Shown here: piece after piece, positions 51,301-53,851 of the stretch
Position numbering within the stretch: position 1 is the stretch's first letter
Layout: each line of letters begins with the position of its first letter
Assembly (NCBI GenBank): GCA_037039925.1
Contig: JAXRKP010001461.1
Span: 59,512 to 123,511 of the forward strand
Direction of reading: 5' to 3'
DNA: 64,000 nucleotides
Source: Doris montereyensis
Lineage: Eukaryota > Mollusca > Gastropoda > Nudibranchia > Dorididae
Notes under the pieces: generated by a model
Databases searched by the model: none
Seen by the model: the letters and a program-made list of their open reading frames with translations, nothing else
What the model was told of the DNA's origin: nothing
Translations under genes and position numbers: made by a program

Positions 51301-51839
51301 ACTTGATTAAAACAAACAAATTAAATTATGATGCTCTCTTTCATTCTTTTGTTTGTTGCTTTGTGGGGGGTATGGTGGGAGGGGGAATAAGTGAGGGGAA
51401 TTCATAGCAAGTCATATTCAGAATCAAATAAATCAATTCTGATTTAAGACAACCTTAAAAAAATGGTTGTTTAGTTCTTTCAAGACCACTACAGCTCATA
51501 GAGCAGGAGCTTAACAGTCGTGGGTCGAATGGGAGACACAAATTCAATAAATATGTGTGTAAACTAGTGTCTTTCCCTGAGTCTTGCCAGTATTCAAACC
51601 CCCCGTTCTCCCACTCCAGATCTAGCAAAACTACGACAAGGCTACAGAAACAACAATGGAAATAGTGCCAAATGAAACAAATACATGTGTGATTTTCCAC
51701 AACAGAAAGTTTCTAAATATAGCTTGAAGAATCAGCGGAGAAACGAAATGCTAGTAGAAAAAAAATAACAACAAATAAGATGGCTACCGGACCTTTCTTC
51801 TTTCTGCCGAACAGGGGCATGCTCACGGTCGTACCATTC
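953..51839 (-). CDS. LRSAM1: LRSAM1 orthologue, E3 ubiquitin ligase; whole multi-exon locus, 3' end outside window
   Basis: Assembled here from 20 exons listed separately. Family knowledge: LRSAM1 (about 720 residues in human) is a cytosolic RING E3 ligase that ubiquitinates TSG101, acts in endosomal sorting and tags invading bacteria for autophagy. Seen in sequence, in order: an MPLFGRKKK start, LRR segments, coiled-coil segments, a SAM domain, a PTAP motif, and the first CxxC pair of a RING. Exon order and most intron phases fit one transcript read right to left. Two coiled-coil portions are missing from what I could find, the last RING exon lies left of base 1, and an upstream 5' UTR exon is implied by an acceptor before the start. 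Seven or eight exons carry one-base frameshifts and one has a TGA, so it is either a decaying copy or, more likely, a real gene in error-prone sequence. Identity is firm; exact protein is not. Confidence 0.9.
1104..2650. other. Intron sequence, no gene seen
   Basis: Part of the LRSAM1 intron between exons 20 and 19. AT-rich unique-looking DNA with short homopolymers (G run near 1339); no coding or RNA gene recognised. Confidence 0.6.
2661..2722. repeat. 22-nt inverted repeat (hairpin), probable MITE core
   Basis: Left arm acgccctttgatttgaaaac and right arm ccgttttcaaatgaaaggcg pair across a loop of about 18 nt. Related fragments occur at about 2458-2480 (ttcaattgaaagggcg) and 3126-3140. Confidence 0.75.
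2788..3078. repeat. (CT)n-rich microsatellite
   Basis: Nearly pure CT dinucleotide with interspersed T, G and A. Open reading frames across it are low-complexity artefacts. Confidence 0.95.
3560..3830 (-). mobile_element. SINE family D copy
   Basis: Resembles 45425-45695 and, more weakly, 12715-13030: all share an atttcattcaaagt...tctcaa block and an agtacctttcc block. The right end carries gagggtttgaacc, which on the minus strand is a Pol III B-box-like GGTTCAAACCC. Confidence 0.55.
4024..4258 (-). CDS. LRSAM1: LRSAM1 exon 19, SAM domain, frameshifted
   Basis: Acceptor ttcattcacag and donor gtatgt. It encodes a SAM domain: EKSVKEILDASGAGDYIPVF, then ARHRITIETMQTLTDKDLSQ, then MGVHELGL. A one-base shift follows, then DEILKNIDSM and a KPAPEKMKELLR tail. 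The family counterpart is LVALLEELSAEHYLPIF...EILRRVQELL. 235 nt between two phase-0 introns shows the indel. Confidence 0.92.
4360..4650 (+). mobile_element. tRNA-headed SINE family B, plus orientation
   Basis: The head has an A-box-like TGGCTAAGTCGG and B box GGTTCGAATCC (about 4409-4420). The body shares the lagging text of copies at 9290-9590 and 48835-49085 (cctgttcaggaagtgattacc, aaggataagc, taaggccttgcaggaa). A SINE head, not a tRNA gene, because no cloverleaf 3' half follows. Confidence 0.75.
4651..5690. other. Intron sequence, no gene seen
   Basis: LRSAM1 intron between exons 19 and 18. Contains a G homopolymer at about 5076-5091 and no supported coding sequence. The coiled-coil segment expected between exons 18 and 19 was sought here and not found. 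Confidence 0.55.
5695..6430. repeat. Flank written twice at the left edge of the 41-bp array
   Basis: Clean copy about 5717-5935 (ccctgccctgtctcactttc, attcctgtaatacatctttc, ctgaaattagatagacaaaa, gagaattgtttg). Second copy about 6080-6430 keeps the same words in order but with array words (ctatccattcc, ctatccaac) inserted. Confidence 0.8.
6430..8163. repeat. Minisatellite, unit 41 bp
   Basis: About 40 copies of a unit containing ccaacttgggcaatcactct and ctctatccattccactgct. Two main sub-types alternate in blocks (tccaactt/ccacttct and tccacctt/ccactgct). All three plus frames are open because the unit has no stop in any frame and 41 is not a multiple of 3; none is a credible gene. Confidence 0.97.
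8433..8632. repeat. Triplicated segment of about 60 bp
   Basis: Three copies of a unit with gcgtttgatcttgtcgctgg, cccagaaaaa, gacttgatgaatttacttct. Not recognised as coding. Confidence 0.9.
8990..9178. repeat. Two-copy imperfect repeat of about 85 bp
   Basis: gttttctg(t/a)(t/c)gg...cttagccttttgtcagccaa gacc occurs at about 9018-9064 and 9091-9133. Function unknown. Confidence 0.6.
9288..9590 (-). mobile_element. tRNA-headed SINE family B, minus orientation
   Basis: Read on the minus strand it begins with A-box-like TGGCTGAGTGGTT (9577-9565) and B box GGTTCAAATCC (9533-9523), then a conserved body ending near the ctccttcaaggccaatacgg block. Further copies: 21338-21500, 48835-49085, 51470-51625 and, inverted, 4360-4650. 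Confidence 0.82.
9732..9845. repeat. Near-perfect 60-bp tandem duplication
   Basis: The segment with aaaatcatttcgggtatcta and aaccctcacaacagaaggta occurs twice at a period of exactly 60 bp, 53 bp from exon 18. Confidence 0.95.
9899..9993 (-). CDS. LRSAM1: LRSAM1 exon 18, coiled coil, frameshifted
   Basis: Acceptor gtaccaccag and donor gtaagaa. It reads NIVCEQRIALSA, then one base short, FLSQLLDEKGKRKQELKKRL, matching the family's EQRWALSSLLQQLLKEK run. The 95-nt length is one short of whole codons although both neighbours are phase 0, confirming a one-base loss near 9949-9955. Confidence 0.85.
10021..10120. repeat. (TACA)n microsatellite
   Basis: About 24 perfect tetranucleotide copies, immediately upstream (in transcription) of exon 18. 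Confidence 0.98.
10380..12480. repeat. Minisatellite, unit 47 bp
   Basis: About 45 copies, many truncated, of a unit with aacaaagacttcagtcactg, caacattaagtcaaccgtag, tggaggt. At the left edge (10480-10545) it includes a garbled copy of the exon 18 donor flank (aacaggttgttggaat, aacccaaagtttc). Confidence 0.97.
12481..13208. mobile_element. SINE family D copy and array-edge fragments
   Basis: 12490-12720 mixes SINE text (agggtgaattaaac...agcaagatgg) with array words. 12715-13030 resembles the family D copies at 3560 and 45425. No exon seen. Confidence 0.5.
13209..13364 (-). CDS. LRSAM1: LRSAM1 exon 17, coiled coil, frameshifted
   Basis: Acceptor ctttcattcag. It begins EELQKAAFEAL (human QKAAFEAL), then a one-base shift near the TTTCCC run, then RIRSQITIIEAELAQLTRVE, one of the best-conserved parts of the family. 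The end is unclear: GAG is followed by TATTG, which would be a donor if one G had been lost (GAG|GTATTG). The nearest actual GT gives the wrong phase. Confidence 0.85.
13466..13662. repeat. Three copies of a 62-bp unit
   Basis: ctgtaaacaatatgcatcaa gactgattatcccctaacaa (period 62) occurs three times. A fourth, partial copy lies 1.8 kb away at 15466-15505. Confidence 0.92.
13700..15030. repeat. Minisatellite, unit 49 bp, derived from SINE family A
   Basis: About 26 copies of a unit with ctcacatctacaactgaggt, gatttcagggtttttagtag, gatttctaa. This is the tail-proximal text of SINE family A, whose remaining body follows directly at 15030-15200. Confidence 0.95.
15030..15205 (-). mobile_element. 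SINE family A remainder, adjoining its own expanded segment
   Basis: gacggcccggtaaacagc, gcgttgtgatctgcatctgg, gatccacctatctggaccag match the intact copy at 29324-29669. Confidence 0.85.
15508..15600. repeat. (GGAAT)n/(GAAAT)n microsatellite
   Basis: Pentameric repeat abutting the exon 16 donor by about 10 bp. Confidence 0.93.
15610..15697 (-). CDS. LRSAM1: LRSAM1 exon 16, coiled coil, GC donor
   Basis: Acceptor attctcttccacag. It encodes ETLDEGEVESLIYFKEREHR and GMVDKLAKE, continuing exon 15 in phase and ending in phase 0. The donor is GAG|GCAAGT, the usual form of a GC-AG intron, rather than GT. Frame intact. Confidence 0.8.
15756..16052. repeat. Minisatellite, unit 35 bp
   Basis: About eight well-conserved copies of tcagtttgtttgttgtttcc tggaagaataccctg, 60 bp upstream of the exon 16 acceptor. 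On the transcribed strand each unit contains tattcttccag, which resembles a 3' splice site. Confidence 0.97.
16322..16412 (+). repeat. Dispersed repeat, member of an inverted pair
   Basis: tgatatgccatgtgggga, tctcagggtgaatcaagagg, aaacagcaagatggaaaacc is repeated in inverse orientation at 19262-19355. Confidence 0.92.
16465..16564 (-). CDS. LRSAM1: LRSAM1 exon 15, coiled coil
   Basis: Acceptor catccaccag and donor gtgagtg. It reads DAMKVMLSEFASIEEARQEV and VVDKDETMRDALE. It follows exon 14 in phase and corresponds to the family segment ASAMQQMLTE. Frame intact. Confidence 0.85.
16570..17935. other. Intron sequence, no gene seen
   Basis: LRSAM1 intron between exons 15 and 14. Holds three loosely repeated cgtacta/tggcgtaagcgc words (17033-17300). 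No recognisable protein or RNA gene. Confidence 0.55.
17945..18500. repeat. Minisatellite, unit 20 bp
   Basis: About 27 copies of gtgtcaatgggtgtatgtct with c/t and c/a variants. The Cys/Val-rich open frames through it are artefacts. Confidence 0.97.
18695..18765 (-). CDS. LRSAM1: LRSAM1 exon 14, coiled coil
   Basis: Acceptor gtcaatccacag and donor gtgagc. It encodes MREDDLFAVRWEELQNVRKQ and EVL. Joined to exon 13 this gives ...LDRERMREDDL, parallel to the human ENERIRMEQL. Frame intact. Confidence 0.85.
19262..19355 (-). repeat. Dispersed repeat, second member of inverted pair
   Basis: Reverse complement of 16322-16412 with few differences. Together the two enclose exons 15 and 14. Confidence 0.92.
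19360..20775. other. Intron sequence, no gene seen
   Basis: LRSAM1 intron between exons 14 and 13. AT-rich from 20330 to 20640; a GC-rich nonanucleotide patch (ggggcggagcggagcg) at about 19925. Nothing coding recognised. Confidence 0.55.
20780..21005 (-). mobile_element. SINE family A copy, diverged
   Basis: gcattgtgatctatgagacc, tccttttatggtctgtctgt, acaaacccacgaccttttgg follow the family A order. The minus-strand B box is GTGGGTTTGTG-like and weak. Confidence 0.7.
21147..21243 (-). CDS. LRSAM1: LRSAM1 exon 13, coiled coil
   Basis: Acceptor ttttgtgtag and donor gtaagcc. It reads EKGVANLLAELLDYNTKAKE then TEILLEELDRE, aligning with the family's coiled-coil stretch RIQKLLQDN...SSEIL. Frame intact; phases fit exons 12 and 14. 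Confidence 0.87.
21338..21500 (-). mobile_element. SINE family B fragment
   Basis: ccttcaaggccattaaggct, atgaagcggaacaggtgata, gatgctagtctcacacaggc match the family B body at 9290; the tRNA head is missing. Confidence 0.75.
21655..21990 (-). repeat. Dispersed repeat of about 330 bp
   Basis: Inverse, diverged match to 47135-47445. Shared words on the minus strand include ctttcgacagtccctggcat and gtcatgaaaacatg. Family unknown. Confidence 0.6.
21991..22435. other. Intron sequence, no gene seen
   Basis: AT-rich; one 105-codon frame at 22007-22324 (plus) has no recognisable motif and I do not call it. Confidence 0.5.
22440..24330. repeat. Minisatellite, unit about 70 bp, heavily truncated copies
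   Basis: About 30 copies of a unit with ggaagcactcatcagatctg, acaggtgaacagcgcttgat, gagttggcatcaaacctgga, tgtaagccat. The most irregular array in the window. Confidence 0.95.
24400..25015 (+). pseudogene. mariner-like transposase remnant
   Basis: Reading across frames on the plus strand gives ETWVHYYEPE, then KIMATIIWNS, VLVDFLPRQATMNSETDIE, NARPHTSIMTREAI and a C-terminal GEDYVE before a stop. These are the characteristic blocks of mariner transposases in the right order and spacing. The first catalytic Asp position reads Tyr (GYETW instead of GDETW), and frames break several times. It has no catalytic capacity and lies in the LRSAM1 intron between exons 13 and 12, sense opposite to the gene. 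Confidence 0.85.
25286..25380 (-). CDS. LRSAM1: LRSAM1 exon 12, coiled coil
   Basis: Acceptor ctttccatcacag and donor gtaagttt. It encodes TKNQDQISRDLDDLSNKKES and RKEFLSYLLD, a heptad-like charged coiled coil. It leaves one base that completes a Leu with exon 13. It needs two incoming bases that exon 11 does not supply, so an exon is missing in between. The adjoining minisatellite repeats the acceptor tract. Confidence 0.78.
25381..25988. repeat. Minisatellite, unit 40 bp, starting at the exon 12 acceptor
   Basis: About 15 copies of gtgatggaaaggcccttgaa ttaaatgaaagcaatagcta. The first unit is the exon 12 acceptor itself: on the transcribed strand ctttccatcacag. Further units repeat it as ctttccatcactag. 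Confidence 0.97.
25989..27200. repeat. Minisatellite, unit about 29 bp
   Basis: About 38 copies of caatgatgtcaaagttctaa aaacattcc with variants gatataaaaa. Edges blend into the next array. Confidence 0.96.
27530..28205. repeat. Minisatellite, unit 23 bp
   Basis: About 24 well-conserved copies of gcataagtctgaatgataga gaa. 23 is not a multiple of 3 and the minus strand is open in all frames; those frames are not genes. Confidence 0.97.
28258..28855. repeat. Minisatellite, units 26 and 34 bp
   Basis: About 20 copies of gactagaggtacagttgtga gtgctg, with a longer form that adds agaaaaaggg. Confidence 0.96.
28868..29045. repeat. Three imperfect copies of a 56-bp unit
   Basis: gaatgagaatcaagagaaaa actgaatttaa recurs three times, just before the LINE begins. 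Confidence 0.88.
29324..29669 (-). mobile_element. Complete SINE family A with target-site duplication
   Basis: The tRNA-like head is at the right: B box GGGTTCGAGCC on the minus strand near 29613-29602. The tail is (AAATC)n at 29324-29350. It is flanked by direct cccagac at 29317-29323 and 29670-29676, the duplicated target within the LINE. This is the reference copy for other family A fragments. Confidence 0.9.
29845..31600 (+). repeat. 51-bp minisatellite made of LINE reverse-transcriptase codons
   Basis: About 40 copies of cttataaaccattttgaaca acaacaactagaacacctaa tctttagcacc. One plus frame reads STLINHFEQQQLEHLIF repeated, and the single-copy LINE text at its left edge (29846-29880) is the same codons. 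51 bp is 17 codons, so full units keep the frame. A shorter 31-bp form also occurs. Confidence 0.97.
32916..32945 (-). CDS. LRSAM1: LRSAM1 exon 11, 30-nt microexon
   Basis: Exactly ten codons, EGVQAYQNVL, between a strong acceptor (ctttatttcag) and donor (gtaagtac). Phase 0 matches exon 10, and the content fits the family position around EWQNRF. The small size lowers confidence. Confidence 0.6.
32946..33669. other. Intron sequence, no gene seen
   Basis: Contains a short aataacccaaacaaac tandem at 33297-33352. The CT-rich open frame at 33096 is not supported. Confidence 0.55.
33670..33797 (-). CDS. LRSAM1: LRSAM1 exon 10, linker into coiled coil
   Basis: A 128-nt exon between acceptor gactcacag and donor gtaggg. 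It reads ADIEYEHPSKYWLKMEASLK and continues ...SQIEANMT. The D/L-E-Y-x-x-P-S-x-Y core is the family signature that follows the LRRs. Enters with one base from exon 9 and exits in phase 0. Frame intact. Confidence 0.87.
33798..34680. other. Intron sequence, no gene seen
   Basis: Between exons 10 and 9. Contains a fragment with tacggcctcagctggctcag (34107-34130) shared with 47760-47775; no coding sequence recognised. Confidence 0.5.
34681..34728 (-). CDS. LRSAM1: LRSAM1 exon 9, LRR C-cap
   Basis: A 48-nt exon between acceptor tttttttcag and donor gtaagtg, phase 1/1. It encodes TCKKGTPAIMMYLCG, matching the family motif CGAGTAAILQFLC after the LRRs. Frame intact. Confidence 0.85.
34775..35040. 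mobile_element. Head-to-head pair of SINE family C copies
   Basis: Left copy is in minus sense (gattaaactcgtgacctccg, rc of a B-box region). Right copy is in plus sense from 34890 (ggttggttgcacgctctttt, B box GGTTCAATCCC at 34948-34958). The same arrangement is found at 45735-46090. Confidence 0.72.
35101..35267 (-). CDS. LRSAM1: LRSAM1 exon 8, two LRRs
   Basis: Acceptor ccttcctcag and donor gtgagtg. The first part reads NRFRLVPEPVPL and the second CLRTLDVSENEIDSLPVKLC followed by an LETLVLDADKI segment, matching the family's last two LRRs. The two parts lie in different frames; one base appears to be missing in the C-run near 35228-35235. The 167-nt length confirms this, since phase requires 168. 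Confidence 0.88.
35303..35525 (-). mobile_element. SINE family A copy, head truncated
   Basis: gatttgattttacccacatc, gactgccctgtacacagcca, agggatct follow the 29324 copy; the tRNA-like head is lost. Confidence 0.8.
35530..36050. other. Intron sequence, no gene seen
   Basis: Between exons 8 and 7; unique-looking AT-rich DNA. Confidence 0.5.
36052..36136 (-). CDS. LRSAM1: LRSAM1 exon 7, LRR
   Basis: Acceptor ctttacag and perfect donor gtaagt. It reads ILDLSGNKLKALPSSLAQ followed by CQYLQTLKLG, a complete LRR, and leaves one base. Enters in phase 0 after exon 6. Frame intact. Confidence 0.9.
36232..36420. repeat. (AAT)n microsatellite
   Basis: About 50 trinucleotide copies with small interruptions, about 100 bp upstream of exon 7's acceptor. 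A short (AAG)n follows at 36753-36775. Confidence 0.97.
36990..39750. repeat. Minisatellite, unit 42-45 bp; largest array in the window
   Basis: About 60 copies of tacactacaagcctgacatc cattgccttgccaccaaaag agtg. Variation is mainly in the gtg/t linker and c/t positions. It separates exons 7 and 6. Confidence 0.97.
39900..40022 (+). mobile_element. SINE family C tail fragment
   Basis: cattcctttgtatttgtctc, ggcttcgacatacatctccg, cgctgtctttaca match the 3' half of the family C copies at 34960-35090 and 45985-46070. Confidence 0.65.
40150..40225 (-). CDS. LRSAM1: LRSAM1 exon 6, LRR
   Basis: Acceptor cttatttgtccag and donor gtaggtag flank 76 nt encoding VIDL, then (after a one-base shift) ASNNELKALPDDFGQLHKLQ, a canonical LRR with the N-x-L/LP spacing and very close to the human repeat. 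76 nt is one base over 25 codons, so a +1 frameshift lies near the GATCTTGATAG stretch. Confidence 0.88.
40411..40600 (-). mobile_element. SINE family A fragment
   Basis: Tail-side text (tttacccacatccacaacta, gactaccctgta, agtcaagggata) of family A. Confidence 0.75.
40645..41100 (-). mobile_element. SINE family A copy with an internal GC-rich expansion
   Basis: Left part 40645-40757 and right part 40940-41100 are colinear with the 29324 copy. Between them about 180 bp is built from ctatttatcggg words. Head B-box region at 41035-41050 (gtttgaatccaga). Confidence 0.78.
41122..41197 (-). CDS. LRSAM1: LRSAM1 exon 5, LRR
   Basis: Acceptor ggcgtcctag and donor gtaagtg bound 76 nt. The first part reads ILLLQDNWLSGL, and after a one-base shift the second reads GGGEMADLEMLR. 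Together they match the family segment that joins the KVLQK strand to the next LRR. Length is one base over a whole number of codons, so there is a +1 frameshift near the GGACTAAGGTGG stretch. A decayed second copy of this exon sits at about 42315-42370. Confidence 0.78.
41690..42450. repeat. Decayed, shortened copy of 39.75-41.2 kb, including LRSAM1 exon fragments
   Basis: Words occur in the same order as 39748-41190: ccagatcttcattattcttg; ccaaagtcatcaggtaag (exon 6); cagattaagcaaaaatgagg; tgatttgattcaattttc; ggggtttgaatccagacctt; cttacccgtagcatt and tcctccgccactta (exon 5). They are interspersed with ccttgtgttggtaattttc and gatagtagtgat words. Not functional. Confidence 0.82.
42260..44510. 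repeat. Minisatellite built on 9-bp words (18-bp unit)
   Basis: Over 100 copies of gatagtagt and gatggtact, with variants gatagtggt and gatagtact. One frame reads (D-S-S-D-G-T)n, another a hydrophobic (V-L-I-V-V-M)n, and the minus strand a Tyr/His-rich text. None is called as protein. Confidence 0.97.
44120..44765. repeat. Segment of about 300 bp written twice at the right edge of the 18-bp array
   Basis: 44123-44425 and 44490-44735 share gatgctggag, ggatcagtacagatct, gcccctataactggt, ggaaacaattgatg, aatcaagagtagagtcctga, gctacccagttcac, gggtcaacagca in order. The left copy carries additional gatagt words. Confidence 0.85.
44766..45130. other. Intron sequence, no gene seen
   Basis: Short ggttctaag/ggttcaaag tandem at 44975-45020. 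Otherwise unremarkable. Confidence 0.5.
45131..45342 (-). repeat. 106-bp tandem duplication of half of exon 4 plus its donor and intron
   Basis: Two copies, 45131-45236 and 45237-45342, differ by only a few bases (for example aagactcacc versus aacactcacc). The right copy contains the 3' part of exon 4 and its splice donor; the left copy is a decoy donor inside the intron. Confidence 0.9.
45316..45360 (-). CDS. LRSAM1: LRSAM1 exon 4
   Basis: A 45-nt exon between acceptor tttttcctctag and donor gtgagtg, phase 0/0, encoding VPAGVYSICKVLQKQ. The CKVLQK core is near identical to the vertebrate protein. The 3' 27 nt and the donor are duplicated 106 bp further along the transcript (45210-45236); the copy has no matching acceptor. 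Confidence 0.88.
45425..45695 (-). mobile_element. SINE family D copy
   Basis: Parallels 3560-3830 (atttcattcaaagtctttct, agtacctttcc, ccagcg...gagtcagtgtcga). Confidence 0.55.
45735..46092. mobile_element. Head-to-head inverted pair of SINE family C
   Basis: Left copy is minus sense (aggaacaaagacaagacaaa, rc of the family C tail; aattgaacctgtgacc, rc of B box). Right copy is plus sense (ttggttggtagtgcgctctc, B box gttcgattcc) ending in aataaataaataaa. Confidence 0.8.
46325..46378 (-). CDS. LRSAM1: LRSAM1 exon 3, start of LRR region
   Basis: A 54-nt exon, phase 0 at both ends, between acceptor ctctgtag and donor gtattg. It encodes AQQDPEPRFDLSSCELKE; the segment FDLSSCELKE corresponds to the family's first LRR-like strand (DISKCELSE in human). 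Frame intact. Confidence 0.85.
46390..46965. other. Intron sequence, no gene seen
   Basis: Between exons 3 and 2; no gene or repeat recognised. Confidence 0.5.
46970..47115 (+). mobile_element. SINE family A fragment, plus orientation
   Basis: ctagtcccatcggagatgga, cagatcacaacactctgtgc, ttggctgtttacagggca is the reverse complement of the family A body; ends at gatcaaatc. Confidence 0.8.
47135..47445 (+). repeat. Dispersed repeat, inverse of 21655-21990
   Basis: ctttcaacagtccctggcat, gtgaaaacagacatcaaagt, cttgtgcgggtgtttaca, tttggcaatta match in order. Confidence 0.6.
47690..48125. other. GC-richer block, unrecognised
   Basis: More GC-rich than its surroundings, with open frames on both strands (plus 47739-48125, minus 47852-48067). 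I recognise no family. Probably a mobile element remnant because it shares tacggcctcagctggc with 34107. Confidence 0.4.
48163..48275 (-). CDS. LRSAM1: LRSAM1 exon 2, N-terminal charged segment with in-frame TGA
   Basis: Acceptor tatattcag and donor gtaagt bound 113 nt. In the phase set by exon 1 it reads a hydrophilic stretch containing KKAEDSERFQNA, then a TGA at codon 25, then EMSKRQQDQELL, which joins exon 3 (AQQDPEP) in phase. The family has a comparable basic, glutamine-rich segment before the first LRR. The TGA is the only stop in an otherwise open frame. A second ATG in another frame (48224-48222) reads MPLFRRQSE, resembling the family start; I treat it as chance or as an alternative start needing transcript data. 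Confidence 0.6.
48835..49085 (-). mobile_element. tRNA-headed SINE family B, minus orientation
   Basis: cacctcctggacaggatgtt, tgcacctgggtcaagagggg, accaggattcgaaccaagaa. Minus-strand B box GGTTCGAATCC. Confidence 0.82.
49086..50098. other. Intron sequence, no gene seen
   Basis: Between exons 2 and 1. AT-rich, no feature supported. Confidence 0.55.
50099..50813. mobile_element. Non-autonomous pogo/Tigger-like DNA element with TA target site
   Basis: Left end cagcgaaacctctctcattg and right end (rc) caatggagcctctctaatct form imperfect terminal inverted repeats, each bordered by TA. Internal aatcgggaaa words recall the subterminal text of pogo-type elements. No transposase seen. Confidence 0.75.
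50815..51470. other. Intron sequence, no gene seen
   Basis: C run at 50958-50970; no gene. Confidence 0.5.
51470..51625 (-). mobile_element. SINE family B, diverged fragment
   Basis: ttctttcaagaccactacag, gctcatagagcaggagctta, cagtattcaaacccc keep the family B order. Confidence 0.6.
51793..51839 (-). CDS. LRSAM1: LRSAM1 exon 1 (5' UTR tail and start codon)
   Basis: A T-rich acceptor ending ttcag at 51840-51841 leads into 19 nt of leader and ATG at 51820-51818, encoding MPLFGRKKK. This matches the conserved LRSAM1 N-terminus (MPLF followed by a basic run). I place the donor at AAAG|GTCCGG because the one leftover base then joins exon 2 in frame. The alternative donor five bases later (CCG|GTAGCC) would break phase. 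Because the exon begins at an acceptor, at least one non-coding first exon must lie further right; I could not place it or the promoter. Confidence 0.72.
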
Positions 51840-52123
51840 CTGAAACAAAACAGAACTGACTAAAAGGAAAAGGAAGTAAAAATAAAAGGAATTTTTACAC
51901 CTTTTTTATTTACTATAGTAGAAAAAGAACATGTGAACAATAACAAATTCTATGAGGTCAATTCCTCAGAATCACAACTAGAGTATCTCGCTCTGAAATT
52001 CAAATTCTATATAAATGAATTATTAAATAAAAAATTAATCACAAAGTCACTGAATCAAAGTTGAAGTAACTAAATACTGTGTAAGCACTTTTTGAATTTT
52101 CTTACTTAAAACTAAACTATCAT

Positions 52124-52420
<297 letters not shown>

Positions 52421-52895
52421 AACAAATGGCTTCCTGCATCATGACCAATGGGGCTTTGGTCCTTTTATGAGACGATCTCGTTATTGATTTTGTCCGCAGA
52501 TCTCATGATGACATTGTATACATTGGTTGATTCAAGTCAGGTCCTAACCAAGGTGGTCAGTGTCCACCATTAAAGATGGACTGGTCACTAAGGGTCATCA
52601 TCATTTTTTTTCCAACCACTTTGTTGGCCATTTACAAGATTTCCCCCCCTCCCTTGCATATGCGAAGGGTCGACTTCTTTTGTTTCATTGAAATTTACTT
52701 CGTCCAACACCTGTGGCAATCGTAGGTGAATAAATAAATAGAACGAATCAAAAGATAAATACAAAAAAGACATGAAAAAGAGCTGAAGGTAAAAAGTAGG
52801 ACCTACCAGCAGGTCTTGGCAACTACTCATTTATCTGAAGGAAGAACATATCATAAGAGGGATCTTGTCGACCAACCAAAGATATGATTAAATGT

Positions 52896-53303
52896 GTGTG
52901 GATCTGACAAAACCTGTTGTAAAGTGAAAAATGATTCACACTGAGAATAAAGGGAAAATGTGAGCTAAGGTCAATTTTTATGAAAATCGAGTTCTTTGCA
53001 TTTTCATTTAACTATGTTATGAGCAAATTACGATAACCCTAAAAACGTGTTTGAAAAGGCATTCTTAGCATATAGCTGGAAACCTTTGAAAAAAAAAGAA
53101 AAAACATTTGAAAGCTATTTTCTCAAAAAGTCTTGAAATTCTTCACAAAAAACAACAAACCATGACTTCTTTGAAATTCCACCAACTTTCACCACAGCAA
53201 GTTTAAAATGCTCAAAACACATTGGGCTATCAGTTTATGCACACACAAAAAATGTATTTTGAAAATGTTCACCCTGTGACGGGTTTTGTCAAATCCACAG
53301 ACA
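52896..53303. mobile_element. Probable MITE with about 30-bp terminal inverted repeats
   Basis: Left tgtggatctgacaaaacctg and right (rc) tgtggatttgacaaaacccg pair, extending into gtgaa/ttcac. About 400 bp, no coding capacity; exact ends uncertain. Confidence 0.68.
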
Positions 53304-53338
53304 AATGTTTTAGAATGTAAAAGTTTATACAGCAAATA

Positions 53339-53849
53339 CATGGTGTCCCAAAATAAAATTTTAAATCAACAAAGGATTCAATCACAATTGCACTGAGTCT
53401 TTGCCCAAGTCATGCTTTTCATTCAAGGTTTCCTAAGTCAGATATAACACGAGCCTAAATGATAATCACAAATTCAGTTCACTACGACGTTTTTACCAAA
53501 TAAACATTACATATATTGCAAGTAGACTTTGTGGAAAACAGTTTTTGTCGATTTTCTCAAAACCACTAAAAATGACTTGGGTGATTGTGGAATGACTGTG
53601 CCGATGCTCAACCACATGCACCAAATATTACTCCTGTTTTGGAAATGCCACGATTTTTACAATCTTGACGGTTTGACCACTATTTTTAGAATCCTTTTAC
53701 TTTTAACCCTTTGGAAGGATTGTTTTCAATTTCATGTCAACAAACATTCCTTTTAAATGAACTTTCATGTGTCAAAACTTGATTTAATTTCATTGTGTTT
53801 TAAACGAGTTATTCAAAACACTTTGTAAAGTATATTTTGGGACACCCTG
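53339..53849. mobile_element. Non-autonomous mariner-like element, TA-flanked
   Basis: Left end catggtgtcccaaaataaaa and right end tatattttgggacaccctg are inverted repeats of the mariner type (GGTGTCCCAAAA). TA dinucleotides at 53337-53338 and 53850-53851 border it. 511 bp, no transposase. It starts only 35 bp after the preceding MITE. Confidence 0.82.
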
Positions 53850-53851
53850 TA

